Counted from the stretch's first letter, positions 18,253-28,088 are shown. The stretch is DNA of 64,000 nucleotides from DATBHM01 sp036557505 (GCA_036557505.1 DATBHM010000065.1:1-64000), one strand, 5' to 3'. Numbers and translations are program-made. Notes: generated from the letters alone by a model not told the origin.

Positions 18253-19443
18253 CTATCGGCGGGCGCGCTGGCGGCGGAGGTTCGAGTACCGGCCGGCCTT
18301 GCCGCTGAACACGATGCGCGGGGGCGCGACCTTCATGCCCTCGGCTTCGAAGTCCTCGTGCAGCTTGAGGCGCGCGGCCATGCGGCCGATGTCGCCCTGC
18401 TGCTCGGGCGTGACGAACGTGACCCCGGTGCCCGGGCGGCCGGCCCGTGCCGTTCGGCCCACCCGGTGGACGTAGGCCTTGTCGTCCTCGGGCGGGTCGT
18501 AGTTCACGACGTGGCTGATCCGTTCGAGGTCCAGCCCGCGCGCGGCGATGTCGGTCGCGACGAGCACGTGGATCTTGCCCGACTCGAAGTCGCGGAGCGC
18601 CCGCTCGCGGACGGGCTGCGAGAGATCGCCGTGCATGGCCACGCACTTGATGCCCTGCTGGCGAAGCTTCCAGGCAAGGCGGTCTGCCCCGCGCTTCGTC
18701 CGGACGAAGACCAGCGTCTTGGCGCGGTCCTCGCCGAGGAACTCGATCAGCGCGTCGACCTTGCCCTGGGCGGTCACCGGGATGAACCGGTGGTCGGCCT
18801 CGTCGACGGTCTCGCGCGGCGACTCGACCTCGTGCAGGCGGGCGTCGCGGGTGTAGGAGCGCGCGAGCCGACCGACCTGCCCGTCGAGCGTCGCCGAGAA
18901 GAACATCGTCTGGCGATTCGCGCCCAGGCGCTTGACGATGCGGTCGACCTGCGGCTGGAATCCCATGTCGAGCATCCGGTCGGCCTCGTCGAGGACGAGC
19001 ATCGAGACGCCCTCCAGCGAGACCATGCGGCGTTGGGCCAGGTCCTCGAGGCGTCCGGGCGTGGCGATCACGATGTCGGAGGACGCGGCGCGCTTGCCCT
19101 GCTCGACCACCCGGGTGCCGCCGTACGCCAGGGCGACCTTCAGGTTCTTGGCTCTGGCGACCTCGCGGAACTCGTCCGCGACCTGAACCGCCAGCTCCCG
19201 CGTCGGGACGAGCACGAGGGCGGACGGCTTCGGGCCACCGGCCCGCACGCGCTCGACGATCGGCAGCGCGAACGCCAGCGTCTTGCCGGAGCCCGTCCGC
19301 GACTTGGCCAGCACGTCCCGCCCGCCCAGGGCATCGGCCATGACCAGCGCCTGGATGGGGAACGGCCGCTCGATGCCCCGGGAGGCGAGCGCCGTGACGA
19401 CGCCCGCCGACACGCCGAGGTCGGCGAAGGTGGATTCGGACAC
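18253..19443 (-). CDS. DEAD-box RNA helicase
   Basis: A 396-residue ATP-dependent RNA helicase of the RhlE/DeaD type without a long C-terminal extension. The Q motif region (FADLGVSAGVV...PFPIQ), Walker A SRTGSGKT, PTREL, TPGR, DEAD in LVLDEADRM, SAT in FFSATLD, and the C-terminal ARGLDLERI and HRVGRTARAG motifs are all present. It should unwind structured RNA in ribosome assembly or mRNA decay. GTG at 19443 has AGAAGGAG 11 nt upstream; the ORF extends further 5' without support. The 188-nt leader contains a strong hairpin (19556-19579), which may terminate the upstream gene or attenuate this one. Confidence 0.94.
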   Translation of the reverse strand: MSESTFADLGVSAGVVTALASRGIERPFPIQALVMADALGGRDVLAKSRTGSGKTLAFALPIVERVRAGGPKPSALVLVPTRELAVQVADEFREVARAKNLKVALAYGGTRVVEQGKRAASSDIVIATPGRLEDLAQRRMVSLEGVSMLVLDEADRMLDMGFQPQVDRIVKRLGANRQTMFFSATLDGQVGRLARSYTRDARLHEVESPRETVDEADHRFIPVTAQGKVDALIEFLGEDRAKTLVFVRTKRGADRLAWKLRQQGIKCVAMHGDLSQPVRERALRDFESGKIHVLVATDIAARGLDLERISHVVNYDPPEDDKAYVHRVGRTARAGRPGTGVTFVTPEQQGDIGRMAARLKLHEDFEAEGMKVAPPRIVFSGKAGRYSNLRRQRARR

Positions 19444-19555
19444 GATCGGTTCAACTCCTTCTGCGTGTCGGGCTTGCGGGCGCGACACGGCATCTCTCGG
19501 GGAAGTTCGACTCGCCGAGATCACCGCTTGGAAGGGGAACCGGAACCGCGAACCT

Positions 19556-19579
19556 CACGGGGTGGCCTCGCCACCCGTG
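19556..19579 (-). terminator. Hairpin between hydroxyacyl-CoA dehydrogenase and helicase genes
   Basis: GGGTGGC (19560-19566) and GCCACCC (19570-19576) pair perfectly around a CTC loop, and flanking CAC/GTG bases extend the stem across one bulge. It lies 53 nt after the dehydrogenase stop and over 110 nt before the helicase start on the same strand. Termination is the simplest reading; no U-tract follows. Confidence 0.5.
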
Positions 19580-19631
19580 CCTCAAGAGTACCAGCAGGAA
19601 GGGGCACGGGAAACGATGCGCCGCAACGAGT

Positions 19632-21371
19632 TCACGCCGGTGTCGTGAACCCCCGCCCGGTCTTCCTGCCGAGGAACCCCGCCGCGACCATCTGCTCGAG
19701 GATCGGGACGGGCGCGTACGCGGGCTCGAGGAGCTCCCGGTGCAGGCTCCGGAGGATCTCGACGGTGACGTCGACGCCGACGAGGTCGACGAGGCCCAGC
19801 GGCCCCAGCGGATGGCGGCATCCGAGCGTCATCACGGTGTCCACGTCCTCGACGCTCGCGTAGCCCTCCTCGACCATCCGGGCGGCGTCGTTCAGGTAGG
19901 GGAACAGCAGCCGGTTGACGATGAACCCCGCCCGGTCCCGGCAGTGCACGACGGTCTTGCCCAGCCGGCCGGCCAGGCGCTCGGCGGCGGCCAGCGACTC
20001 GCCGGACGTCGCCACCGTGCGGACCAGCTCGACCAGCCGCATGGACGGCACCGGGTTGAACACGTGGAACCCCAGCACGCGGTCGGGTCGCCGCGTCGCC
20101 GCGGCGACCTGCACGACGGGGAGCGACGAGGTCGCGGTGGCCAGGACGACATCGGCCGGCATGACTCCGTCGAGCCGCCCGAACAGCTCCCGCTTCGCGT
20201 CGAGGTCCTCCGCGATGGCCTCGACGACGAACCCGCACCCGGCCAGCGCGTCGAGGTCCGAGGTGAGGGAGATCCTCGCCAGCGAGTCCCCACGGGCGGC
20301 GTCGTCCATGCGGCCGCGCTCGACCGCCCGGGCCGTCGACCGCTCGACGGCCCCGAGGGCGCGGCGAGCGGACTCGTCGCTCCGGCCCCAGCACACGACG
20401 TCCAGGCCCGCTCGGGCCGCGGCCTCGGCCAGGCCCGTCCCGACGGTTCCGGTCCCGGCCACGCCGAGCGTGGCCGGTTCGGACGGTGCATCGGCGCCCC
20501 ATTGGCGGACGGCTGCTTCGACCGTCGGTTCGTCGTCGGCGTAGAACCCGCGCCCCGCCTTCCGGCCGGTGAACCCCGCCGTGATCCGCTCCCGGAGCGC
20601 CGGCGCCGGCGCGAACCGCGGCTCGGCGAACTGCCGGTGCAGGGACTCAAGGATCTCGGCGCACGCATCGAGGCCGATGAGGTCGATGAGCTCCAGCGGG
20701 CCCATCGGGTGCCCGGCGCCGAGGCGCATCGCCGTGTCGATGTCGTTGCGGGTCGCGGCGCCCGCATCGAGCAGCCGGACGGCCTCGTTCAGATAGGGGA
20801 ACAGCAGCAGGTTGGCGATGAACCCCGCCCGGTCGCGGCAGGCGACCGCCGTCTTGCCGAGGGCGTGGACCAGCGCCGCCGCCTCGTCCCGCGCCGAGGG
20901 GTCGGTGGCCAGCGTCGTGACGAGCTCCACCAGCGGCATGGCGGGCGCCGGGTTGAAGAAGTGCAGCCCCACGACGCGACCCGGCAGGCCGCTCGCGGCC
21001 GCGAGCTCGATCACCGGCAGGGAGGACGTGTTCGTCGCGAGCACCGACTCCTGGCAGGCGAGGCCCAGCCGGTGGAAGACCTCGCGCTTGGGGTCCAGGC
21101 GTTCGGGGACCGCCTCGATCACGATTCCGGCGTCCGCGAGCTCCTCGACCGACCGTGAGAACGAGATCCGTTCGAGGGCGGCGTCGTGCTCCACGGCGTC
21201 GATGCGGCCGGCGGCCTTCGCCCGGTCCAGGGAGCCCCGGATCCTCGCTCTCCCCGCCGAGGCGTGGTCGTCGTCCAGGACGGCGACCGTGACATGGAAC
21301 CCGGCCCGGGCGCACGCCTCGGCGATGCCCGAGCCCATGGTGCCGCACCCGACGACGCCGATCCGTGCCAC
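19632..21371 (-). CDS. Tandem 3-hydroxyacyl-CoA dehydrogenase (two fused copies)
   Basis: A 579-residue protein made of two complete 3-hydroxyacyl-CoA dehydrogenase units, residues about 1-285 and 295-579. Each has its own NAD-binding glycine motif (VVGCGTMGSG and VAGTGTVGTG), the catalytic His (LHFFNP, FHVFNP), a Glu in LVEL, an FPYLN helix and a terminal GRKxGRGF. Single units are normally about 280 residues and dimerise, so this fusion could form the dimer within one chain. Expected role is the NAD-linked oxidation step in fatty-acid or butyrate-type metabolism. GTG at 21371 follows GGAAGGAG. No other beta-oxidation gene is adjacent. Confidence 0.92.
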   Translation of the reverse strand: MARIGVVGCGTMGSGIAEACARAGFHVTVAVLDDDHASAGRARIRGSLDRAKAAGRIDAVEHDAALERISFSRSVEELADAGIVIEAVPERLDPKREVFHRLGLACQESVLATNTSSLPVIELAAASGLPGRVVGLHFFNPAPAMPLVELVTTLATDPSARDEAAALVHALGKTAVACRDRAGFIANLLLFPYLNEAVRLLDAGAATRNDIDTAMRLGAGHPMGPLELIDLIGLDACAEILESLHRQFAEPRFAPAPALRERITAGFTGRKAGRGFYADDEPTVEAAVRQWGADAPSEPATLGVAGTGTVGTGLAEAAARAGLDVVCWGRSDESARRALGAVERSTARAVERGRMDDAARGDSLARISLTSDLDALAGCGFVVEAIAEDLDAKRELFGRLDGVMPADVVLATATSSLPVVQVAAATRRPDRVLGFHVFNPVPSMRLVELVRTVATSGESLAAAERLAGRLGKTVVHCRDRAGFIVNRLLFPYLNDAARMVEEGYASVEDVDTVMTLGCRHPLGPLGLVDLVGVDVTVEILRSLHRELLEPAYAPVPILEQMVAAGFLGRKTGRGFTTPA

Positions 21372-21467
21372 CCGACTCCTTCCCGCAGCCCGCGGCGGGA
21401 GCGTACCCGGAGGGCGGTCGCGCTATGGTCGGGCATCCAGGAACACCTCGAGCGCGGGAGGAGCTGC

Positions 21468-21845
21468 ATGAGTCCGACCTCGATGCCCCCCATCCCCAAG
21501 CCGGACGACGAGGCGAAGACGTTCTTCGAATCGGTCGTGCCGGACCATCCCGACGTGCGGATCCGGCCGATGTTCGGCAACAACGCGGCGTTCGTGAACG
21601 GGAACCTGTTCATGGGGCTGTTCGGGCAGGACGTGTTCGTCCGATTGCCCGACGAGGACCGCGAGGCGCTCTCCGCCGAGGGCGGTGCGCCGTTCTCCCC
21701 GATGCCGGGCCGGCCGATGAAGGAGTACGTCGTTCTGCCGGAGGCGTGGCGCGGCGACCCCCCGCGGGTCCGGGAGTGGGCGGGCCGTTCGCTCGAATGG
21801 GCCGAGGAGCTTCCGCCCAAACAACCGAAGCGGAAGAAGCGCTGA
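21468..21845 (+). CDS. TfoX N-terminal-domain protein
   Basis: A 125-residue protein with a TfoX/Sxy N-terminal fold: IRPMFGNNAAFVNGNLFMGLFGQDVFVRL and PFSPMPGRPMKEYVVLPE. The proteobacterial TfoX/Sxy C-terminal domain is absent, as in most actinobacterial members, so a competence role should not be assumed. ATG at 21468 follows GGGAGGAG at ideal spacing. It is divergent from the dehydrogenase, with 96 nt between starts. The 157 nt after it show no feature that I can support. Confidence 0.85.
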   Translation: MSPTSMPPIPKPDDEAKTFFESVVPDHPDVRIRPMFGNNAAFVNGNLFMGLFGQDVFVRLPDEDREALSAEGGAPFSPMPGRPMKEYVVLPEAWRGDPPRVREWAGRSLEWAEELPPKQPKRKKR

Positions 21846-22002
21846 AGCGAACAACCGCCCGCGCCAGCCGGCGGGCACACCCCCCACGACCCGAGCTTCG
21901 GATCGGTGCGCCTCGGCCGGCCGGCAGGCGGGCGGTCGCACCCCGGCCGGCACCGACGTCGTGGTCGTCGGCGGGACCGGCCGGGGGCGAGTTGGGCGGG
22001 GG

Positions 22003-23634
22003 TTAGACCGCGGGGGCTTCGATCAGGTGCACCGTGGCCGAGTGCGGCCCGGAGGTGTCGACCCAGGAGATGCTCGCCGAGTCGCCCGGCTTCGTTGAGT
22101 GCATGACGTCGCTGACGTCCTTCGCGGAGCCGATGTCGTGCCCGTCGATGTTCGTGATCACCGAGCCGGTCTGCATGCCCGCGTTGGCCGCCGGCGTTCC
22201 GGGGACGACCTGCTCGACGTAGGCGCCGCCGGTCGAGAGGCCCAGACGGGCGGCGGCCGCGGCGCTCAGGTTGCGGACCTGCACCCCCAGCAGACCGGGC
22301 CGGCCGTAGACGATGTCGCCGCCGCTCGTGTCGCCGGACTGGATGCGGTGCACGATGTTCAGCGCGTCGCCGATCGTGATCGCGTAGCCCTGCGTCGAGG
22401 TCCGGGTGAACCCCGACGTCTGGGTGGCCGCGGTGATCATGCCGATGACCTCACCCTGCGTGTCGACGAGCGGTCCGCCCGAGTCGCCGGGGGCGATGGG
22501 CGCGTTCGTCTGGATCACGCCGTGCAGCCGCTCGGACGGGCTCCCGGGGTCGCCGGCGGTGATGGTCTGGTTGAGTCCGGTGACCGTTCCGCCGGTCGCG
22601 GATGGGTTGCCGGTGCCGTAGGCGTTTCCAATCGCGACCACGGAGGTTCCCTCGGTGAGGTTGCCGGTGTCGGTCCGGATCGTCGGGAGGTCCGACGCGC
22701 CGTCGAGCTGGATCAACGCGACGTCGTCGGCCGGGTCGGCCCCGATGACGTGGGCATCGTACGTCTGGCCGTTCGACGTGGTGGCCTCGATGCCGGTGGA
22801 GCCGCGGATCACGTGGTTGTTGGTGAGCACCTCGCCGCTCGAGGTGAGGATCATGCCGGTGCCGGCGGCCGCGCCCTGCGGGCCGAGGCCGGGCGCACCG
22901 GTCCCGATCACGGTCCGGATGACGACCACCGCCGGGAGGACGCCCTGGGCGACCTGCCGCGGGCTGGTCGAGGAACCGCCGCCGTTGCCGTTCGTCGTGC
23001 CGTCACCCGACCCGCCCTTCCCGCCGAAGGTGGGGTTGGACCCGCCGCCGACGTTCGGGTTCGAGCCGCCCACGTTGCCGCTGAGCGGGGGATTGGTGAA
23101 CGCGCCCGAGCGGGACCCGGGCTGGGAGAGGCCCCACCCGATGCCGACGCCCGAGGCGATGAGCACCGCAGAGGCGACGACCGCCGCCACGATCGCGCCC
23201 GCGCGACCCCGCCGGGGCTGCGCGTGCTGCGGGCCGTGCCAGCCGATCGGGGTGGACGACCACGGCGCGTTGGGCGTCGTGCGGCCCCACGCCTCCGGCA
23301 CCTCCATCGGGCGGTCGGGGCGGGGCGGGACGGACGTGACGGGGCGGGAGGTCTCGCCGTCGGTCCACCAGAACCAGTCGTCCGAACCCTCGGCCCCCGG
23401 GCGGGCGGCCGGGGCGGGCGCCCAGTGGCGCGACGTCGCCGGACGGGACCCCGCGGTGCGGAAGCCGTACCGGTCGTCCGGGCTCACATACGAGTCGCGA
23501 CGGAACGACGCGGCCGGGTCGTGCTCCGGCTCGGGCTCGGTGTGCTCGGGCTCGCCGGCCGGCTCGCGGTCGCCGCCGCCGGCGGGCTCGAGCTCGAATT
23601 CCTCGGTGTCGTGGTCCTGGTCGTGGTCAGCCAT
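22003..23634 (-). CDS. HtrA/PepD-like membrane serine protease with PDZ domain
   Basis: A 543-residue envelope protease. A 145-residue acidic, proline-rich cytoplasmic region leads to one membrane helix (about 147-169), then a Gly/Asn/Ser-rich linker (about 180-223), a trypsin-like domain with His274 (LTNNHVI), Asp304 (PADDVAL) and Ser385 (PGDSGGPL), and a C-terminal PDZ domain (about 440-540). This matches PepD/HtrA of mycobacteria, which degrade misfolded proteins outside the membrane. It lies downstream of and in line with a response regulator/histidine kinase pair, as pepD lies behind mprAB. A CAGGAAG sequence about 50 nt upstream resembles half of the repeat found upstream of the regulator. 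Confidence 0.93.
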   Translation of the reverse strand: MADHDQDHDTEEFELEPAGGGDREPAGEPEHTEPEPEHDPAASFRRDSYVSPDDRYGFRTAGSRPATSRHWAPAPAARPGAEGSDDWFWWTDGETSRPVTSVPPRPDRPMEVPEAWGRTTPNAPWSSTPIGWHGPQHAQPRRGRAGAIVAAVVASAVLIASGVGIGWGLSQPGSRSGAFTNPPLSGNVGGSNPNVGGGSNPTFGGKGGSGDGTTNGNGGGSSTSPRQVAQGVLPAVVVIRTVIGTGAPGLGPQGAAAGTGMILTSSGEVLTNNHVIRGSTGIEATTSNGQTYDAHVIGADPADDVALIQLDGASDLPTIRTDTGNLTEGTSVVAIGNAYGTGNPSATGGTVTGLNQTITAGDPGSPSERLHGVIQTNAPIAPGDSGGPLVDTQGEVIGMITAATQTSGFTRTSTQGYAITIGDALNIVHRIQSGDTSGGDIVYGRPGLLGVQVRNLSAAAAARLGLSTGGAYVEQVVPGTPAANAGMQTGSVITNIDGHDIGSAKDVSDVMHSTKPGDSASISWVDTSGPHSATVHLIEAPAV

Positions 23635-23810
23635 CTCGTCCCTCGCGTCCCTTCATGGGAGGCACGCGGCGCCTCCATCATCCAACTTCCTGGGCAAAAC
23701 GCCCCTCGGGTCGTTTCGACCGAACGGGATGCATCCTGGCGGACCAACCTCAACGTTCCCCGAGACATTGCTGAAGGCTTGCGAAGAAGCCGGTGTGCGG
23801 GGCTCAAGAT

Positions 23811-25294
23811 TCATGCGCGCTCCGGTTGGGGCTCGGGGGCGGCGGACGGCGCCTCGGGCAGGGGCGTCGGCCGAAGCGGCAGGCGGATCCGGAAGATCGC
23901 GCCGTCGCCGGGCGTCGCCGACACGCCGATGGTCCCCGCATGGGCCCGGACGATGGCCGCGGCGATCGACAGCCCGAGCCCGGTGCCGCCGCTCTCGCGT
24001 GACCGCGACGGGTCGCCCCGGTAGAAGCGCTCGAACACCCTCGCGGCCTCCTCGTCGGACATGCCCGGCCCGCGGTCGGCGACGTCGAGCACGGCCGCGT
24101 GGTCCTCGACCGTCAGGCGGATGGTCACTGCCGTTCCCGGGTGCGTGTGCGTTCGCGCGTTGTCGAGGAGGTTGGCCACGACCTGTCGCAGCCGGGGCTC
24201 GTCGCCGTCGACGACGACGTCCGGCCGCGCCTCGAGCGTGACCTCCCGCTCGGGATCGGCGGCGCGGAGGTCGTCGGCCGCGTCGCGGACCAGTGCGCTG
24301 AGGTCCACCCGGCGGCGCTCCAGCGGGCGGCCCTGGTCGAGACGCGCCAGGAGCAGGAGGTCGTCGACGAGCAGGCCCATCCGTGCTCCCTCGTCCTCGA
24401 TGCGGCGCATGGCACGTTCGAGGTCCTCCGGCCGCTCGGCGGCGCCGCGCCGGAACAGCTCCGCGTAGCCGCGGATCGACGTGAGCGGCGTCCGCAGCTC
24501 GTGCGACGCGTCCGCGACGAACCGGCGCAGCCGGGCCTCGCTGGCGCGCTGTTCCTCGAACGAGGTCTCGATGCGCCCGAGCATCGTGTTGAGCGCGGTG
24601 CCGAGCTGGCCGACCTCCGTCCGGTCGTCGGCCGGCTCGACCCGCCGGGACAGGTCCCCGCCGGCGATGGCGCCGGCCGTGTCGGCCATCCGGTCCAGGG
24701 GCCGAAGGCCGAGCCGCACCAGCCACCACGAGAGCAGGCCGATCGCGAGGACGACCACGCCGACCACTACCATCTCGATGACGACGAGCTTGTGCAGGGT
24801 CTGGTTCACCTCGGTGAGCGGGATCGCGATGACCTCGGCTCCGTCGTCGTCGCCGATCCCGACGTAATCGATGCTGGCTCGGAAATCCGGGCCACCGGAT
24901 GCGGCAGCGCCAACCGACACGACCTGATCCGGCGTCGCGCCCGTGGCCACCGACCGCACGACGTCGACGGGGACGGCCGGATGTGGGCCTGTCCCGTCAT
25001 AGGTGAAGGAGTGGTCGACGAGCCGTTCGCCGGAGGAGCGATACAGCGCTGCATACGTTCCCGAGGGGAGCTGCATCCCCAGATCGCCGCCCGGCCCCGG
25101 CCCGGGCCCAGGCGAGTCGCCGAGCTCGTCCTGGAGGGTGAAGTGGACCGGAGCCCGCGCCGCGACGAGCTCGCCGTCGACACGGTCGATGAGCTGCTTG
25201 CGGAGCAGGCTGTACGTGGCGATGCCCGCGACCGCGAGGCCGAGCGCCACCAGGATCAAAGTGGCGGCGAGGACGCGGGTGCGGAGCGAGAACC

Positions 25295-25298
<4 letters not shown>
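23811..25298 (-). CDS. MprB-like sensor histidine kinase
   Basis: A 495-residue kinase with two membrane helices (about 8-30 and 165-190) around a roughly 130-residue extracytoplasmic sensor domain, then a HAMP linker (RLGLRPLDRMADTAGAIAGG), the HisKA box ADASHELRTPLT, the N box NLLDNARTH, G1 ADRGPGMS and G2 GTGLGLSIA. Its ATG overlaps the stop of the response regulator by 4 nt (ATGA, 25295-25298). Topology and order RR-HK-HtrA match mycobacterial MprAB-PepD. The sensor loop is unusually Gly/Pro-rich (SPGPGPGPGG). Assignment as MprB-like rests on context and domain order, not on a database hit. Confidence 0.93.
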
Positions 25299-26023
<725 letters not shown>

Positions 26024-26066
26024 GTCTCCCGTCCTCGTTCCCATCGGCTGTGTGCCGGCTCAAGGG

Positions 26067-26106
26067 AAGCTAGGACCCGAACCTTGGAGCTTCCTGAGAG
26101 CTTCCT
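26067..26106 (-). promoter_or_regulatory. Putative autoregulated promoter with OmpR-type direct repeats
   Basis: On the minus strand AGGAAGCTC occurs twice (26106-26098 and 26095-26087), separated by 2 nt, giving an 11-bp pitch, about one helical turn. OmpR-family dimers bind such tandem repeats, and the mycobacterial MprA box is described as two direct repeats separated by 2-3 bp. The -10-like TAGCTT at 26072-26067 lies about 17 bp downstream, so the repeats cover the -35 region. Confidence 0.6.
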
Positions 26107-26142
26107 TGGCACCGGGGTAGTCGGCAACCACTGCCCGGGCGG

Positions 26143-26148
26143 TACGCT
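26143..26148 (+). promoter_or_regulatory. -10 element of a probable leaderless promoter (YbaK-like gene)
   Basis: TACGCT lies 8 nt before the ATG at 26157, and no ribosome site is present. A -10 hexamer of form TAnnnT at this distance places the transcript start at or next to the start codon. The -35 is not recognisable. Confidence 0.45.
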
Positions 26149-26156
26149 GCGCGCCC

Positions 26157-26630
26157 ATGTCCCCCGAACCCGACACGCCGGCGATCCGCCTCCTGCATTC
26201 GACCGGCGTGGAGTTCAGGGTCGTGCGGACCGAACGGCCCTCGAGCGTCGAGGAGAGCGCGCGCCTCCAGGGGATCGAGGTCGGGTCGCTGCTGCGGACG
26301 ATCGTGGTCCGCCGGGGCGAGAACGACTACGTGTTCGTGCTCGTTCCGGGGGGCCGGGAGATCGACTGGCCAAAGCTCCGTGCGCACCTCGGGGTTCGAC
26401 GGCTCTCGCTCCCCGATCAGGAAGAGGCGCGCGCGGCGACGGGGTACGAACGCGGGGCGATCACGCCGTTCGGCGCGACGACGGCATGGCCGGTGGTCGC
26501 CGACGCGAGCGTCGCCGCGAAGGACCGCGTCGCGATCGGCGGGGGCGCGAGGGGCGTGAACGTCCACCTCCGCGCGACCGACCTCATCGCGACATCGAGC
26601 GCGAGCGTGGTGGACGTCACCAAGGACTGA
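26157..26630 (+). CDS. YbaK/ProX-type aminoacyl-tRNA deacylase
   Basis: A 157-residue YbaK/EbsC-fold protein, a trans-editing hydrolase that clears mischarged tRNAs such as Cys-tRNA(Pro) or Ala-tRNA(Pro). Visible family signs are the Lys/Arg-rich LLRTIVVRRGENDYVFVLVPG, IDWPKLRAHLG and the ATGYERGAITPFG segment that lines the active site. The catalytic Lys of YbaK appears to fall at the R-rich TIVVRR stretch, so specificity is uncertain. It is divergent from the response regulator (133 nt apart) and probably translated from a leaderless message. Confidence 0.85.
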   Translation: MSPEPDTPAIRLLHSTGVEFRVVRTERPSSVEESARLQGIEVGSLLRTIVVRRGENDYVFVLVPGGREIDWPKLRAHLGVRRLSLPDQEEARAATGYERGAITPFGATTAWPVVADASVAAKDRVAIGGGARGVNVHLRATDLIATSSASVVDVTKD

Positions 26631-26777
26631 AGATCGAGCCGCATCACCTCGCGTGGGGGAATCCCGGTCGCGCGGGCGAAGAACAGTCGGCAGACGCCCA
26701 CGGGATAGAAGAGAGCCGGGCGTTGGTCGACCTCGTTGACGCGGGGCTCCCGAAGCGTGCATGCGAGAATCGCTCCG

Positions 26778-27032
26778 ATGTCCGGAGAGGTCGGTCGATC
26801 CGTGATCCGCCCCATCCTCGTGTACCTGGCGGCCGCCTCCCTCTTCGTCGGGTCGCTCGTATGGGCGATCCTGCTCCCCAACATCGTGAAGGACTCCGGC
26901 TTCAGCGACCTGACCCTCACCGACTCCCGGATCCCGCTTCGACTCGTCATCGCTGGAGGCGGGGCCCTGCTCGCTCTCGCCATCGCCAAGCGCGCCTACC
27001 CGCGGAAGCGGGTTCCCTGGCCCCAGGAGTGA
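26778..27032 (+). CDS. Small two-helix membrane protein
   Basis: An 84-residue protein with two hydrophobic helices (about 12-32 and 49-67) joined by a short polar loop and a basic C-terminus (RAYPRKRVPWPQE). No family is recognised. I prefer ATG 26778 to the upstream in-frame start at 26736 because the GAGAAT hexamer 7 nt before it suits a leaderless message and the added residues lack features. A longer frame on the other strand (26417-26989) has no domain and is likely a shadow. Confidence 0.55.
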   Translation: MSGEVGRSVIRPILVYLAAASLFVGSLVWAILLPNIVKDSGFSDLTLTDSRIPLRLVIAGGGALLALAIAKRAYPRKRVPWPQE

Positions 27033-27133
27033 CTGTCATACCCCGCGCCGGCATGGCGGCGAGGACATCCTCCGCCGGAACCCGCAGGCGGCTGTGGTCG
27101 TCGAAAGCACCACATCGAGTTCGAGGAGGCGAT

Positions 27134-27493
27134 GTGCCTTCGATCCACAGCACCTTCGTTCGAGCCGCAATGGTCCTCGCTTCGGTATCGCTGATCCTGT
27201 TGGGGGCCTGCGCTCATCCCGGGGTGGGCGTCGACGTGGGGATCGTGTACCGGGGCGGCCCGGCGCCGGGGAACTCCGACGTCCTGCGTCCGGGAACCGT
27301 CGAGATCCTCACCGCCGACGGTGAGCTGAAGGCCTCCGGGCGGGTTCAGGATGGTCAGGAGTTCCACACGACCCTTCCACCGGGCAACTACATGGTGGTG
27401 ACGCACAGCGGGGACGCGGGGTGCGCATCGCGTGCGATTACGGTCGTGGACGGTTCGCCCGCCAGCCTGCACGTCGCCTGCTCGATCAAGTAG
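27134..27493 (+). CDS. Small predicted lipoprotein
   Basis: A 119-residue exported protein. The N-terminus has a hydrophobic stretch ending in a lipobox LGAC (Cys at about residue 25), so it should be lipid-anchored outside the membrane. The mature part looks like a small beta domain: RPGTVEILTADGELKASGRV and LPPGNYMVVTHSG, with two further Cys near the end. The pattern resembles carboxypeptidase-regulatory-like (transthyretin-type) folds. GTG at 27134 is preceded by GAGGAGG at 4 nt. Function unknown. Confidence 0.75.
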   Translation: MPSIHSTFVRAAMVLASVSLILLGACAHPGVGVDVGIVYRGGPAPGNSDVLRPGTVEILTADGELKASGRVQDGQEFHTTLPPGNYMVVTHSGDAGCASRAITVVDGSPASLHVACSIK

Positions 27494-27512
27494 ACGGTCG
27501 CCGGAGCTCCGA

Positions 27513-27935
27513 TCACGAACCCGCGTCCGGACGCGGCGTGCCGACCGGGCTCGGTGTGATCGGGAGGTCGGCCACGCGGAACCACCAACGCATCACCAGC
27601 TTCTCGAGTCGGCCGGCCTGGACCGACGGATCCTCCTGGCAGCGTGTGCGGACCTCGTCGACCGGGAGCGTCCACAGCTCGATGCCGCGGAGGCGCGGGT
27701 CGCTCTGATCGGAGAACGGTCCGGCCGCCGCGATCGAACCGTCCGCGCGGTATCGGTCGAGGTGCGCGAGGTGGCCGGCCTGGAGGCGGTCGAGTTCCTC
27801 GTCGGGGAGATCGGGTGCGTTCTCCGGACGGCGCAGCAGCACGAACGTGAAGCTTGCCATGCCCGGCGGCATGTCGTCGGCCGTGAAGCGGTCGTCCTCC
27901 TCCGATAGCGGAGCGGCTTCGTCGACCGAGCTCAT
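27513..27935 (-). CDS. YCII-related protein
   Basis: A 140-residue protein with a YCII-like fold. DMPPGMASFTFVLLRRPE and LDRLQAGHLAHLDRYRADG are typical; the conserved His is in AGHLAHL, and AAAGPFSD follows. YciI-like proteins are small, often of unknown activity, and commonly sit next to sigma factors, DinB or VOC genes. Its ATG overlaps the stop of the small VOC fragment (ATGA, 27932-27935). It is the last gene of the ArsR-DinB-VOC-YCII run. Confidence 0.82.
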   Translation of the reverse strand: MSSVDEAAPLSEEDDRFTADDMPPGMASFTFVLLRRPENAPDLPDEELDRLQAGHLAHLDRYRADGSIAAAGPFSDQSDPRLRGIELWTLPVDEVRTRCQEDPSVQAGRLEKLVMRWWFRVADLPITPSPVGTPRPDAGS

Positions 27936-28075
27936 CGGAGCTGCTGGGCCAGGCCCAGATGGTTGCCCTCGACCAGCACCTCGGACCCCGGCGCATCGCG
28001 GTACCAGGCGACCGCCGCCTCGAGGTCCTTCACCGGGAACGTCATCGTCGACCCGGTTCCCCATTCGATTCCCAT
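27932..28075 (-). pseudogene. Truncated VOC (glyoxalase-like) gene
   Basis: The 47-residue frame MGIEWGTG...FPVKDLEAAVAWYRD resembles only the first beta-alpha unit of VOC-fold proteins, normally 115-140 residues. It stops at TGA overlapping the YCII start, and I find no continuation in another frame. It may be a degraded gene kept because its stop/start overlap couples translation of the next gene, or a genuine small ORF. ATG at 28075 follows GGGAGG at a few nt. Confidence 0.5.
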
Positions 28076-28088
28076 GTCCTGAACCTCC

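Noticed and set aside
21468..21845. Competence regulator TfoX/Sxy
   Set aside because: Only the N-terminal domain is present and no competence genes are nearby; named as domain protein only.
26417..26989. 190-residue minus-strand frame over the YbaK-like gene end
   Set aside because: No domain, low-complexity Ala/Arg content, and it overlaps a well-supported gene on the plus strand.
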